Numbered from the stretch's first letter, positions 25,129 to 33,667 are shown. The stretch is 64,000 nucleotides of DNA from JBOFLG01 sp051657745 (GCA_051657745.1 JBOFLG010000111.1:22485-86484); one strand, 5' to 3'. The notes: a model not told the origin generated them from the letters alone. Made by a program: numbers and translations.

Positions 25129-26484
25129 TTACCCGCGATCGGTGGTGATCGCGGGCTCCTTGACCGGGAGCATCACGGCAAGGCCAGCCCCGATGACCAG
25201 GACGATGCCGAGGATCCCCCAGTACTGCGTGTCCGGCTCACCGGTGACCAGCGAACCGAGACCGATGAATCCACCGAACGCCAGAGGCGCGAGGAAAGAC
25301 ACTGCCCGTCCCGTGGTGGCGTAGAGGCCAAAGATCTCACCGCCCTTTCCCGCTGGGACCAGGCGTGCCAAGAAGCTACGTGATGCGGCCTGAGCCGGCC
25401 CGACGAAAACGGTCATCAACAAACCTGCGGTCCAGAACACCACGGCTCCCCCGTCCCTCAGCAGAAAAATGACGATGCCGAGCACGACGAGCGAGGCCAA
25501 TGAGACCAGGATGACGCGCTTCGGGCCAACGCGGTCATCGAGCACCCCGAATGCCATGGTCGCCACACCGGCGATCACATTTGCCGCGGCGCCAAAGATG
25601 ATGACCTCGCCGTCGGACAGCCCGAACGTTCGCGCCGCGAGGACAGCGCCGAAAGTGAACACCCCAGCGAGGCCGTCACGATAGAGCGCGGAGGCGAGAA
25701 GAAACCACACCGTGTGGCGCGAGACTTGCCACAGGCCCTGCACCGACCGCCACAGCAGCCGGTACGACTCAACGACGCCAACACGAGGCGCCGGCGGCCG
25801 GTCAGGATCCCGGAGCACCAGGAATGCGGGGATCGTGAACAGCGCGATCCACACCGCGCAGACCAGCATCGACACCCGGATGTCGAGGCCGCCCTCGTCA
25901 GTCACCCCGAACAGTCCGACGTCGGGAGCGATGAACGCGACGTTGATGACCAGCAGCACCACGATTCCACCCAGGTACCCCATCCCCCAGCCGACTCCGG
26001 AAACTCGCCCGACCGTTCGTGAGGTCGCCACCTGGTAGATCGTCGCGTTGTAGCCAACGCCGGCCACTTCCGACACGACCGAGCCGGCGGCAAGAAGGGC
26101 TAGGCCAATCCACAGGAACCCCGGCTCAGGGCGCACCACGAACAGCGCAGCGGTGAGCGCGGCCATGAGCCACGTCAGTCGGCGAAGGTTGCGCACCGTA
26201 CGTCCTGACCGATCGGAGTTCTGCCCCAACACCGGGGCGATCAGGGCAACGACCAGACCGGCAATTCCAGTCGACACCGACAGGGCGACCGAGGTGGAGT
26301 TCGCGCCTCCGAACGAGTCACTCGTGATGTAGACCGAGAAGACGAAGGTGATGATGACGGTGTTGTACGGCTGAGCACCCCAGTCCCACATCCCCCAAGC
26401 CAGGACCCGCTTCCTGCTGCTGCGCGGTGCCACGTCATCGGCTGCGGGGCCGGCAGTCTCGGCCGGTTCGGCGGGTGTGCTCAC
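25129..26484 (-). CDS. MFS transporter, UMF1 (Atg22-like) family
   Basis: A 451-residue, 12-helix transporter. The opening WGMWDWGAQPYNTVIITFVFSVY is the hallmark of the UMF1/Atg22 family, followed by LGQNSDRSGRTVRNLRRL in the A-like motif. Eukaryotic Atg22 exports amino acids from the vacuole; bacterial substrates are unknown. The gene is divergent from rbpA across a 217-bp region holding a CRP-type palindrome, which could control either side. Confidence 0.88.
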   Translation of the reverse strand: MSTPAEPAETAGPAADDVAPRSSRKRVLAWGMWDWGAQPYNTVIITFVFSVYITSDSFGGANSTSVALSVSTGIAGLVVALIAPVLGQNSDRSGRTVRNLRRLTWLMAALTAALFVVRPEPGFLWIGLALLAAGSVVSEVAGVGYNATIYQVATSRTVGRVSGVGWGMGYLGGIVVLLVINVAFIAPDVGLFGVTDEGGLDIRVSMLVCAVWIALFTIPAFLVLRDPDRPPAPRVGVVESYRLLWRSVQGLWQVSRHTVWFLLASALYRDGLAGVFTFGAVLAARTFGLSDGEVIIFGAAANVIAGVATMAFGVLDDRVGPKRVILVSLASLVVLGIVIFLLRDGGAVVFWTAGLLMTVFVGPAQAASRSFLARLVPAGKGGEIFGLYATTGRAVSFLAPLAFGGFIGLGSLVTGEPDTQYWGILGIVLVIGAGLAVMLPVKEPAITTDRG

Positions 26485-26566
26485 AGGCCGACGGTAGCGA
26501 CCCGATGAGGGCCGCCGCAGTGAGTGATGCGCCTGGATCTGCAGCAGCGCTGAGACCAGGGCCCAG

Positions 26567-26582
26567 TGTGATACGCGTCACA
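26567..26582. promoter_or_regulatory. CRP-type palindrome TGTGA-6-TCACA
   Basis: TGTGATACGCGTCACA is an exact match to the CRP/FNR-family consensus half-sites TGTGA and TCACA with six bases between. It lies 83 bp before the MFS transporter start and 120 bp before rbpA, so it could act on either gene. Confidence 0.6.
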
Positions 26583-26612
26583 TTATCTGGCGAAGTGGGT
26601 CCACCGGCGCCC

Positions 26613-26638
26613 GGAACAACGAAGGGAGGACATGCGTT
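26613..26638 (+). promoter_or_regulatory. SigR/SigH-type ECF promoter for rbpA
   Basis: GGAAC (26613-26617), an 18-base spacer and GTT (26636-26638) match the GGAAT/C-N18-GTT consensus of the thiol-stress sigma factors SigR (Streptomyces) and SigH (mycobacteria). rbpA is a known member of the SigR regulon in Streptomyces. A hairpin CGTTGCC/GGCAACG (26635-26652) nested within GGAACAACG/CGTTGTTCC (26613-26669) overlaps it. Confidence 0.6.
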
Positions 26639-26701
26639 GCCCTGAGGCAACGACCGGTGACGTTGTTCCTTCACCGAAACCCACGCAACCTTGGAGACAG
26701 C

Positions 26702-27058
26702 ATGGCCGAACGCAGCCTGCGCGGAAGCCGACTCGGCGCCCTCAGCATGGAGACCGATGAGAACGTCGTCCCGTCGGAGCGCCGCCTGACTGAGTATGCG
26801 TGCCCGAATGGGCACTCCATCACCTTGCCGTTCTCCGTCGAGGCCGAGGTCCCGGGAGTGTGGGAGTGCCGCTGCGGCGCGGAAGCCACCTTGATCGGTG
26901 GTGCCGAACTCGAAGTGAAGCCAGCCAAACACCAGCGCACCCACTGGGACATGCTCCTCGAGCGTCGCTCGATCCCGGAGTTGGAGGAACTGCTCGAGGA
27001 GCGACTCACCCTGCTGCGGGCATCGCGTGGCGAGAAGTCGAAGCGCAAGTCCGCCTGA
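26702..27058 (+). CDS. rbpA: RNA polymerase-binding protein RbpA
   Basis: Actinobacterial transcription factor that binds sigma-A and the RNA polymerase core and stabilises the open complex. The 118-residue protein has the N-terminal RGSRLGALSMETDENV, the core domain with Cys in YACPNGHS and WECRCGAEA, the basic linker KPAKHQRTHWDML, and the sigma-binding helix RRSIPELEELLEERL. ATG 26702 gives the family length. A SigR-like promoter and a CRP-like site lie upstream, so stress and carbon signals may both feed in. Confidence 0.96.
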   Translation: MAERSLRGSRLGALSMETDENVVPSERRLTEYACPNGHSITLPFSVEAEVPGVWECRCGAEATLIGGAELEVKPAKHQRTHWDMLLERRSIPELEELLEERLTLLRASRGEKSKRKSA

Positions 27059-27068
27059 TGAGTCGGAG

Positions 27069-27575
27069 CTAGTCGACCACCTCGCCGGCCACCACATCGG
27101 GCTCGTCACCCGGCCCGGGTCGTCGTGTCGCACGACGTGGTCCCCACGACCCGGTCGGCGCGACCACGCGGCGGGCTACGACACCGTCTAGCCATCGCCT
27201 CGCGAGCGGGCGGGTAGCCGGAAGAATGAACACGAAGCCGATCGCGTCGGTAGCAAAACCTGGCGTCACGAGGAGCGTGCCACCGACCAAAACGAGCGCA
27301 GCGTCAGCAAGTTGCCGGCTCGGCATCCGGCCGCTGCGCAGCGCTTCCCGCAGCGCGACGAATGCTCGGCTCCCTTCGCGTCGCACCAGCCATGCCCCAA
27401 GCAGCGACTCCGCAACCAGCAGGCCGAGCGTCTGCCAGCCTCCGATCGCCCGACCCACGGCCACGATCACGGCAATCTCCACGACCGGCACAATGAGCAG
27501 CGCAGCAAACAGCCACCGCATCACCCAGCCTCGGTGCGCTCGTGCGGCGAACGGCGTGGAGCCACTGGGAGTCAC
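27069..27575 (-). CDS. fxsA: FxsA family membrane protein
   Basis: A cytoplasmic membrane protein of the FxsA/UPF0716 family; in E. coli, excess FxsA relieves phage T7 exclusion by the F plasmid, and the normal role is unknown. It has RWLFAALLIVPVVEIAVIVAVG, a helix with GWQTLGLLVAESLLGAWLVRREG, and VGGTLLVTPGFATDAIGFV. GTG 27575 overlaps the stop of ppm1 (GTGA) and is preferred for coupling; ATG 27521 directly before RWLF is the alternative. It is last in a chain that begins with kamD. Confidence 0.87.
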   Translation of the reverse strand: MTPSGSTPFAARAHRGWVMRWLFAALLIVPVVEIAVIVAVGRAIGGWQTLGLLVAESLLGAWLVRREGSRAFVALREALRSGRMPSRQLADAALVLVGGTLLVTPGFATDAIGFVFILPATRPLARRWLDGVVARRVVAPTGSWGPRRATRRPGPGDEPDVVAGEVVD

Positions 27576-28354
27576 AGGTCGTGCCACCTCGGCTCTCGGG
27601 CCGCGACCCGCGCGCGCAGCTGGTCGGAGCGGTGCCGCACCCCCCACCCGGTGATGCGTCGCAGCGACTCAGTCATCACCGCGGTGCTCATCTTCGACGC
27701 GCCGATCTGGCGTTCGACAAACGTGATCGGAACCTCGATCACCGTGAGCCCGGCGCGGACCGCCCGCCAGGTGAGGTCGGTCTGGAAGCAGTAGCCCTGG
27801 GAGGCCACGTCATCCAGCCCCATCGTCACCAGCGCCCCGGATCGATAGACGCGAAAGCCTGCGGTCGCATCACGGACCGGCATCCCCAGCAGGAGTCGGA
27901 CGTAGAGGTTGCCGCCGACGGACAGCGCTTTGCGATGAAACGGCCAGTCGACCACCCTGCCGCCTCGCACCCATCGTGAACCGATCACGACGTCGGCGTC
28001 GGCCGCGGCAGCGAGCAGAACGGGCAGATCCTCCGGGCGGTGCGACCCGTCGGCATCCATCTCGACGACCGCGTCGTAGCCGCGATCCTGCGCCCATCGG
28101 AAGCCATGAAGGTAGGCGGCACCCAGCCCGTCCTTGCCGGTGCGGTGGATGACGTGGACGCTCGGATCAGCAGCGGCGAGCGCATCGGCGACGTCGCCGG
28201 TGCCGTCTGGGGATGCGTCGTCGATCACCGCGACGTCCGCATCCGGAACCGTGGTGCGCACTCCGCGAACGGTGTTCGTGACGGTGTCACGTTCGTTGTA
28301 GGTGGGAATGAGGACCACGATGCGGGTGAGCGGTGGTCGGGTAAAGGTTGACAC
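27572..28354 (-). CDS. ppm1: Polyprenol-phosphate mannosyltransferase (Ppm1/Dpm1-like)
   Basis: GT2 family enzyme that moves mannose from GDP-mannose to polyprenyl phosphate, the donor for lipoglycan and protein mannosylation. The 260 residues show VLIPTYNERDTV, VIDDASPDGTGDVAD, GLGAAYLHGFRWA, EMDADGSHRPEDLP and QGYCFQTDLTWRA. There are no C-terminal membrane helices, so it probably docks on the membrane protein Lnt encoded 9 bp upstream; in M. tuberculosis the two are one fused protein. Confidence 0.92.
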   Translation of the reverse strand: MSTFTRPPLTRIVVLIPTYNERDTVTNTVRGVRTTVPDADVAVIDDASPDGTGDVADALAAADPSVHVIHRTGKDGLGAAYLHGFRWAQDRGYDAVVEMDADGSHRPEDLPVLLAAAADADVVIGSRWVRGGRVVDWPFHRKALSVGGNLYVRLLLGMPVRDATAGFRVYRSGALVTMGLDDVASQGYCFQTDLTWRAVRAGLTVIEVPITFVERQIGASKMSTAVMTESLRRITGWGVRHRSDQLRARVAAREPRWHDL

Positions 28355-28363
28355 GGAAAGTCC

Positions 28364-30037
28364 TCAGGGGCGTTGTTCGTCGGTCCGCGGGCGTCGGGTC
28401 GGGCGGGTACTGACCTTAACGGTGCGGCCACCACGAAGGCTCCCGCTGACCAGCACGACCAGCACGACCAGTGCGGCGATCTCGGGCAGCCCTCCGATCC
28501 GGTCCGACGGCGCCCGCTCGGACCGCAGCACGGGTCGCCCGATGCCTTGCTCCGCGGTAAACAGGCCGGTTGCGCCGGTTACCGACCCGTCCGGAGCGAT
28601 GAAGCCGGAGACACCCACCGTCGACACGTGGACGACCGACCGGCCGTGCTCGACGGCTCGGACCCGCGAGATCGCGAACTGCTGCTCGGACTCGGCGGTG
28701 TAGCCAAAGGTCGCGTTGTTGGTCTGGACGAGGAGGAGGCTGTCGCTCGCGCCCGCCGCGGCCACGCTGTCACGCATGAGCGTGTCGTACGCGACCTCGA
28801 AACAGATCGTCGGCAGGAGGGTATACGCCCCGCTGGGCGCCGGGACACTGAAGGCGCCGACCGTGTCGCCGGCAACGAAGTTGCCGGCGAGGTCAGCGGC
28901 CGAGGTGAAGACGCGGAAGAACTCGCGGTGCGGGATGTACTCGGCGAAGGGCACCGGATGCAGCTTGGTGTACCGCTGCGGATCGGCGGCACGGCCGTCG
29001 TAGAAGAGCGAGGTGTTGGAACTGCGCCCCGGCGGCTCGGACAGCACCGCCCCCACGACGAGCGGAACTCCGGCTGCGGTGCGTGCTCGCTCGACCTGGG
29101 CGGCGGCGTCGGCGTTGCGGAGCGGGTCGATGTCGGCGGCGTTCTCGGGCCAGACCACCACGGTGAGGTCGTCCGGCGCCCTGTCCATCAGCGCCTCGGT
29201 GCCGCGCACGTGGTTGTCCAGCACCGCACGACGCTCGGCATTGAAATCGAGACCGGCAGCGGGCACATTGCCTTGCACGAAGCCGACTGCGGCGGTTCGA
29301 CCGTCCATAGGGAGCGGGAGGACGCCGGCGCTCCATGGCGCACCTGCCAGCACCACGCCCAGGATGCCGAGCGCGCGACTGCGCCGCACCACACCGAGCC
29401 CCAGTGCGAGCAGCCCGGTGCCGACCACGGCGACGGCGAACGTCATCCCGGTGGCGCCGGCCCATCGCGCGAGGTGCAGCAGCGGGCTGTCCGCCTGGCT
29501 GAACGCCAGTCGTGCCCAGGGGAACCCGCCGTACGGGGTGCTGCCACGGGCCCACTCCTGCAGGACCCACGCCACCGGGACCACGGCGAGGGCGAGGGCG
29601 GGACGGCCGGCTCGGACCAGGCGTCGACCGACGAGCCCGATCACGGCACACATCGACGCCACGTACAGGGCCTGGAGGATGGCCAGGGCAAACCAGGGGA
29701 CTTTGCCGACATACGTGCCCGACCAGGACAGCGTCGGCACGAAGAAGCTCAGGCCACCGACAAGGCCGACGCCGAACCCGCGGCCCGCACCGGCGGTCAG
29801 CGACGCCCCGGCGAGCAGGCCGACGCCGACCGGCGCGAGCCACCAGGCGTCGACCGTGGGGAAGGCCGACCACAGCGCGACGCCGCCGGCAGCGGCCGCA
29901 CCGAGACGAAGACCCACGCGACCCACCGGGCCAGAGGTCGGCCTCCCCGCCCGAGCCTGGGAGTGGTCGGTAGCAGCCGGTTCCACCGAAACTATGTCGG
30001 CGGGGCGATCATCGAGCACCCGCCCACGGTAGGTCAC
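28364..30037 (-). CDS. lnt: Apolipoprotein N-acyltransferase
   Basis: Membrane enzyme adding the third acyl chain to lipoproteins. The 557-residue protein has an N-terminal multi-helix domain and an extracytoplasmic nitrilase domain with the Glu-Lys-Cys triad in VVWPENAADIDP, YTKLHPVPFAEYIP and LLPTICFEVAYD, then a final helix and basic tail. The GTG start overlaps the stop of kal by four bases, which joins this operon to the lysine-degradation genes. The lnt-ppm1 order is typical of actinobacteria. Confidence 0.92.
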   Translation of the reverse strand: MTYRGRVLDDRPADIVSVEPAATDHSQARAGRPTSGPVGRVGLRLGAAAAGGVALWSAFPTVDAWWLAPVGVGLLAGASLTAGAGRGFGVGLVGGLSFFVPTLSWSGTYVGKVPWFALAILQALYVASMCAVIGLVGRRLVRAGRPALALAVVPVAWVLQEWARGSTPYGGFPWARLAFSQADSPLLHLARWAGATGMTFAVAVVGTGLLALGLGVVRRSRALGILGVVLAGAPWSAGVLPLPMDGRTAAVGFVQGNVPAAGLDFNAERRAVLDNHVRGTEALMDRAPDDLTVVVWPENAADIDPLRNADAAAQVERARTAAGVPLVVGAVLSEPPGRSSNTSLFYDGRAADPQRYTKLHPVPFAEYIPHREFFRVFTSAADLAGNFVAGDTVGAFSVPAPSGAYTLLPTICFEVAYDTLMRDSVAAAGASDSLLLVQTNNATFGYTAESEQQFAISRVRAVEHGRSVVHVSTVGVSGFIAPDGSVTGATGLFTAEQGIGRPVLRSERAPSDRIGGLPEIAALVVLVVLVSGSLRGGRTVKVSTRPTRRPRTDEQRP

Positions 30038-30426
30038 CGCGCGGACGGGACAACGACCACTCCACGTGCCGTGGTCGCGGTCAGCGGCGGATCGAGCACG
30101 GTAGCCGCCGACGTGCCCCGCCCAGGGATGCCGCGGGCAACGACGCGGACTTCGAACTCCAGTTCCCGAGAGCGGTTCCCGACCCGGACCAGCCGGGCCT
30201 GGATCTCGATGACATCACCAGCTCGGACCGGGGCGAGAAACTGCACGTCAGAGTAGGACGCGAACAGCCCCTCGTCGCCGTCGGTGCGAATGCACAGTTC
30301 GGTCGCTGCGTCACCGAAGGCGGCCAGGGAGTAGGCACCATCGACGAGGTGGCCGGCGTAGTGCGCGTGCGAGTACGGCACATACCGGCGATGCACCACA
30401 GTGAGGCCAACCGCTGCGCTGCTCAT
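30034..30426 (-). CDS. kal: 3-aminobutyryl-CoA ammonia-lyase
   Basis: Hotdog-fold enzyme that removes ammonia from L-3-aminobutyryl-CoA to give crotonyl-CoA, the last dedicated step of lysine fermentation. The 130 residues carry the family pattern HAHYAGHLVDGA, FGDAATELCIRTDGDEGLF and VQFLAPVRAGDVIE, which separates it from ordinary acyl-CoA thioesterases. It overlaps kamE upstream and lnt downstream by four bases each. Assignment rests on family pattern plus direct adjacency to kamDE. Confidence 0.88.
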   Translation of the reverse strand: MSSAAVGLTVVHRRYVPYSHAHYAGHLVDGAYSLAAFGDAATELCIRTDGDEGLFASYSDVQFLAPVRAGDVIEIQARLVRVGNRSRELEFEVRVVARGIPGRGTSAATVLDPPLTATTARGVVVVPSAR

Positions 30427-31283
30427 CGCTGGGATCCTCTCGGGTCAGCACGGCCGCGCCCGCTCACCACGGCGTGGACCAGGTAGGACGCCACCTCGCC
30501 CGGTGTGGTGCCCCGGCCGAAGATCCGGTCGACCCCAAGGGCTGCGGCCGAGCCCTCCTCGAACCGGGGCCCGCCAGCCACCAGCAGCGGAACTCGGCCA
30601 GCGGGGAACGCCTCACGGAACGCCGCCGACATCGCCGTGGTGTTGTGCACATGAGCGTCGCGCTGGGTAACCACCTGGCTGACCAGCACCGCGTCCGCGC
30701 AGGCCTCCCGCGCGGTCTCGACCAGTTCAGGGATGAGCACCTGGGCACCGAGGTTCACCACGGTCAGTTCGCGGTAGTACTCCAGGCCCTTCTCGCCGGC
30801 GAAGCCCTTGATGTTGAGGATGGCGTCGATGCCGACTGTGTGGGCGTCGGTGCCGATACAGGCACCCACCACGACGAGCTTGCGCCGCAGACCCGTCGCG
30901 ATCGCGGCATTGACCTCGACCGGTGTCAGCATCGGGAATTCGCGCTCGACCACCACGACATCCCGAAGGTCGACCACGTGAGTCACCGACCCGTAGACCA
31001 CGAAGAAGGTGAACCCCGGGCCGACTGCCGCGGCATGCGCGAGGAGCGCGGGCTCCATCCCCATCGTCGCGGCAAGCTGCAGCGCGGCGCCCTCGGCCCG
31101 CTTGTCGTGCGGCAGCGGCAGGGTGAATGACACCTGGACCATGCCGTCGCCGGTGGTGTCTCCGTAGGGGCGCACCAGCGGGCCGGGGCTGTCGGCCCGG
31201 ACGAATCCAGCAGCATCTCCGGAGGTGTCCGGAGGTCGAGGACTCCCCCGGGTCCCCGGCTCGGCGTGGTCGGCAGCGCTCAC
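30423..31283 (-). CDS. kamE: Lysine 5,6-aminomutase beta subunit
   Basis: Adenosylcobalamin-binding subunit of beta-lysine 5,6-aminomutase, which converts 3,6-diaminohexanoate to 3,5-diaminohexanoate. The 286-residue protein has the B12 base-off motif in GTDAHTVGIDAI and the conserved NIKGFAGEKGLEYY segment where the family's PLP-binding lysine lies, followed by a Rossmann-like fold to LVAGGPRFEEGSA. GTG start overlaps the kamD stop. The first 30 residues are a poorly conserved Pro/Gly-rich tail, so a later start is possible. Confidence 0.93.
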   Translation of the reverse strand: MSAADHAEPGTRGSPRPPDTSGDAAGFVRADSPGPLVRPYGDTTGDGMVQVSFTLPLPHDKRAEGAALQLAATMGMEPALLAHAAAVGPGFTFFVVYGSVTHVVDLRDVVVVEREFPMLTPVEVNAAIATGLRRKLVVVGACIGTDAHTVGIDAILNIKGFAGEKGLEYYRELTVVNLGAQVLIPELVETAREACADAVLVSQVVTQRDAHVHNTTAMSAAFREAFPAGRVPLLVAGGPRFEEGSAAALGVDRIFGRGTTPGEVASYLVHAVVSGRGRADPRGSQR

Positions 31284-32887
31284 CGGGTCGCGCCTTCCGC
31301 GAGCAGGGTGATGGCGGGGTTGTCGTACTCCGCGGCCTTGGCGACGACGCCGTCCAGGCCCTTGCCCTTGGTGGGCGGTCGCTTCATCGCCCCGAAGGTG
31401 CCGTCGGCGATTGCGGCGAGCAGCGGCTGCGGGTGCGGGGTGGCCTGGGTGGTGGTGTCGGCGACGATGCGTTCGAGAAGGTCAACCGCCTCGCCGAGTA
31501 CGTGCCGGGCCCGGGTCTGAATGAGGCCGTCTCGGGGCGGGTGGAAATCCTCGGTGAGCCCGCCCGCGGCATCCATCACATACCGGACGTTGCGCAGTGC
31601 CAGGTCGCGGTCGGAGAGCCACGGCGTGACCACCGCCTCGGTCATCATCCCGACCAGGAGGATGCCCTGGCCGGTCATCGCGCCGACCAGGTTGAAGAAG
31701 CCGTCCAGGAGGTAGCCGCGGAAGACGTCGCCGGTCATGTGCTTGGTCGGCGGCATCCACTTCAGCGGCGCCTTCGGGAAGAGCTGCCGCGCGAGAAGGG
31801 CGTGGGCGAGCTCGAGACGGAAGCTGTCGGGCACCTGCGGGTCGATCTCGAAGGCGTGGCCGAGTCCGAGCTGCCAGTCGTCGAGGCCGGCCTCCGTGGC
31901 GAAGTACTCGTTGAGGAGCTGGCTGACGGTGACGGTGTGCGCAGCCTCGACCGCGTCGGCGGTGGTGAGGTAGTTGTCCTCTCCGGTGTTGATGATGATG
32001 CCGGCGCGGGCGTGCACCTGGCGGCTGAAGCGCTGGTCGACGAAGGTGCGGATCGGGTTGATGTCGCGGAAGAGGATGCCGTACATCGAGTCGTTGAGCA
32101 TCATGTCGAGCCGCTCCAGGCCTGCGAGAGTAGCGATCTCGGGCATGCACAGGCCGCTGGCGTAGTTGGTCAGACGCACGTAGCGGCCGAGTTCGCGGCT
32201 GGACTCGTCGAGCGCGGCGCGCATCAGTCGGAAGTTCTCTTGGGTGGCGTAGGTGCCGGCGTAGCCCTCGCGGGTGGCGCCCTCGGGCACGAAGTCGAGA
32301 AGGCTCTGCCCGGTGGATCGGATGACGGCGATCACGTCGGCGCCCGCGCGGGCGGCGGCCTGGGCCTGTGGGATGTCCTCGTGGATGTCGCCGGTGGCGA
32401 CGATGAGGTAGATCCAGGGCGTGCGCGGGGCGTCGCCGTGACGCCGGATGAGGTGGTCTCGGGCGGCGCGCTGCCGGTCGATGGCACGGATGCCGCGGGC
32501 CACGGCAGCCCGGGCCGCCCGCCGGGCCGAGGTGTCGTCTCGTCCGTGCGGGATCCGGAACGTGATCGAGCCGGCGCTCGCCTTCTGCGCGAGGATGAGC
32601 AGATCGGGCGCCTCGCCGCGGCGCAGCGCGTCCCAGACCGGCGTGGTTACGCCGTGCTCGAGGCCGATCTGGGCGCGCACGGCATCGACGAGGTGGTTGA
32701 CCCAGGGAAGGTTCTCGTGGTCGGCGCCGGTGAGCCCGGCGAGGCGCAGCGTGGCCCGCTCGACGGACACGGTGGTGTGCGCGCGGGCGAGCTCGACAAC
32801 CGGCCGGCCGGCCCGGCGTGCCAGCGCCCGAGCCCGGCGGACCTGGGCGGCGTCGAGCTGGACCACCGGTCCACGGCGAGCAGACAT
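31280..32887 (-). CDS. kamD: Lysine 5,6-aminomutase alpha subunit
   Basis: Catalytic TIM-barrel subunit of the B12- and PLP-dependent aminomutase. The 535 residues include GSITFRIPHGRDDTS, IYLIVATGDIHEDIPQAQAAARAGADVIAVIRSTGQSLLD-type text, GTYATQENFRLMR, INTGEDNYLTTADAVE and WMPPTKHMTGD, all standard for KamD. It heads the kamD-kamE-kal-lnt-ppm1-fxsA chain. A 15-bp palindrome 21 bp before its ATG is a likely operator. Kdd, the next enzyme of the pathway, is 2 kb upstream on the same strand beyond a decayed island. Confidence 0.94.
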   Translation of the reverse strand: MSARRGPVVQLDAAQVRRARALARRAGRPVVELARAHTTVSVERATLRLAGLTGADHENLPWVNHLVDAVRAQIGLEHGVTTPVWDALRRGEAPDLLILAQKASAGSITFRIPHGRDDTSARRAARAAVARGIRAIDRQRAARDHLIRRHGDAPRTPWIYLIVATGDIHEDIPQAQAAARAGADVIAVIRSTGQSLLDFVPEGATREGYAGTYATQENFRLMRAALDESSRELGRYVRLTNYASGLCMPEIATLAGLERLDMMLNDSMYGILFRDINPIRTFVDQRFSRQVHARAGIIINTGEDNYLTTADAVEAAHTVTVSQLLNEYFATEAGLDDWQLGLGHAFEIDPQVPDSFRLELAHALLARQLFPKAPLKWMPPTKHMTGDVFRGYLLDGFFNLVGAMTGQGILLVGMMTEAVVTPWLSDRDLALRNVRYVMDAAGGLTEDFHPPRDGLIQTRARHVLGEAVDLLERIVADTTTQATPHPQPLLAAIADGTFGAMKRPPTKGKGLDGVVAKAAEYDNPAITLLAEGATR

Positions 32888-32907
32888 GTCGCCAATCTAG
32901 CAACTCG

Positions 32908-32922
32908 GCCGCAAGTATTGCG
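32908..32922 (-). promoter_or_regulatory. Palindrome CCGCAA-3-TTGCGG before kamD
   Basis: A perfect 6-3-6 inverted repeat lies 21-35 bp upstream of the kamD start, itself flanked by direct copies of ATCTAGC (32894-32900 and 32924-32930). The 15-bp GCAA...TTGC form resembles operators of Lrp/AsnC-family proteins, and such a regulator is encoded at 37632-38054. The link between the two is inference. Confidence 0.45.
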
Positions 32923-33034
32923 GGATCTAGCCGACTGAGCCGTCGTATATATCGCTGCTTTCGGTGCTTGTGGCAGATTGCTTCGCCGCGCGCCCTCGAT
33001 TGCACCTAGCCGTCCCTGGTGGTTGCATCGCCTG

Positions 33035-33613
33035 GTGACGACCACCCCACCCCGGCCGGTCTGGCCGCGTCGGACGGCGGACCTGCTGCTCCGGCGACCG
33101 ACCTCCGCCGATGTTGACGACCTGCTGCGCTGGCGCAACCGCCCTGAGGTGAACCGGTGGCTGCTGCGCACGACCGTCGACCCGGAGCGCTTTCGATCAA
33201 GCTGGCTCTCCGGAGCCAACAACCCCCGGGACCACTCGGTCGCGGCGCTGCACGACGGCCGGGTCGTGGCGTCCGGCTCGCTGGAGGTGGTCGACGCGAT
33301 GGGCCAGGACGGCGAGACCCGACAGCTCGGCGCCGAGGGGCTGCTCGGTTACCTCGTCGACCCCGACCACGCGGGCCGCGGCTACGCGACCCAGGTCGCG
33401 GGCGACCTCCTCGCGGTCGCGTTCGAGGAGGTCGGCCTGCACCGCGTCACCGCGGGCTGCTTCGCCGACAACGTCGCGTCCTGGCGAGTGATGGAGAAGC
33501 TCGGGATGCGGCGTGAGCAGCACGGCGTGCAGGACTCCTGGCACGCGGAACTCGGCTGGGTCGACGGTTACACCTACGGCCTGCTCCGTGAGGAGTGGCT
33601 CGCCCGCGCTTGA
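33035..33613 (+). CDS. GNAT family N-acetyltransferase (RimJ/RimL-like)
   Basis: A 192-residue acetyltransferase with the GNAT fold: LLLRRPTSADVDDLLRWRNRPEVNRW, the acetyl-CoA loop YLVDPDHAGRGYATQVAGDLL, and ADNVASWRVMEKLGMRRE typical of the RimJ/RimL branch. The substrate (protein N terminus or small amine) is unknown. GTG 33035 is chosen to begin close to the domain; ATG 32978 is an alternative, and no good ribosome binding site marks either. It lies in a short non-conserved island between kamD and kdd. Confidence 0.82.
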   Translation: MTTTPPRPVWPRRTADLLLRRPTSADVDDLLRWRNRPEVNRWLLRTTVDPERFRSSWLSGANNPRDHSVAALHDGRVVASGSLEVVDAMGQDGETRQLGAEGLLGYLVDPDHAGRGYATQVAGDLLAVAFEEVGLHRVTAGCFADNVASWRVMEKLGMRREQHGVQDSWHAELGWVDGYTYGLLREEWLARA

Positions 33614-33667
33614 CTTCGTGCGCGCTCGAAGCGGTTTCGTCTCGGTATCCACCCTGAAGGAGACCTG

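Noticed and set aside
28373..30256. 627-codon plus-strand frame opposite lnt and kal
   Set aside because: Entirely antisense to two well-conserved genes; no domain and no ribosome binding site.
30034..30426. Generic acyl-CoA thioesterase as a name for the hotdog protein
   Set aside because: The DGDEGLF and LVDGA patterns and the overlap with kamE point to 3-aminobutyryl-CoA ammonia-lyase.
31127..32938. 603-codon plus-strand frame opposite kamD and kamE
   Set aside because: Acidic, low-complexity mirror of kamDE; codon phase follows the minus-strand genes.
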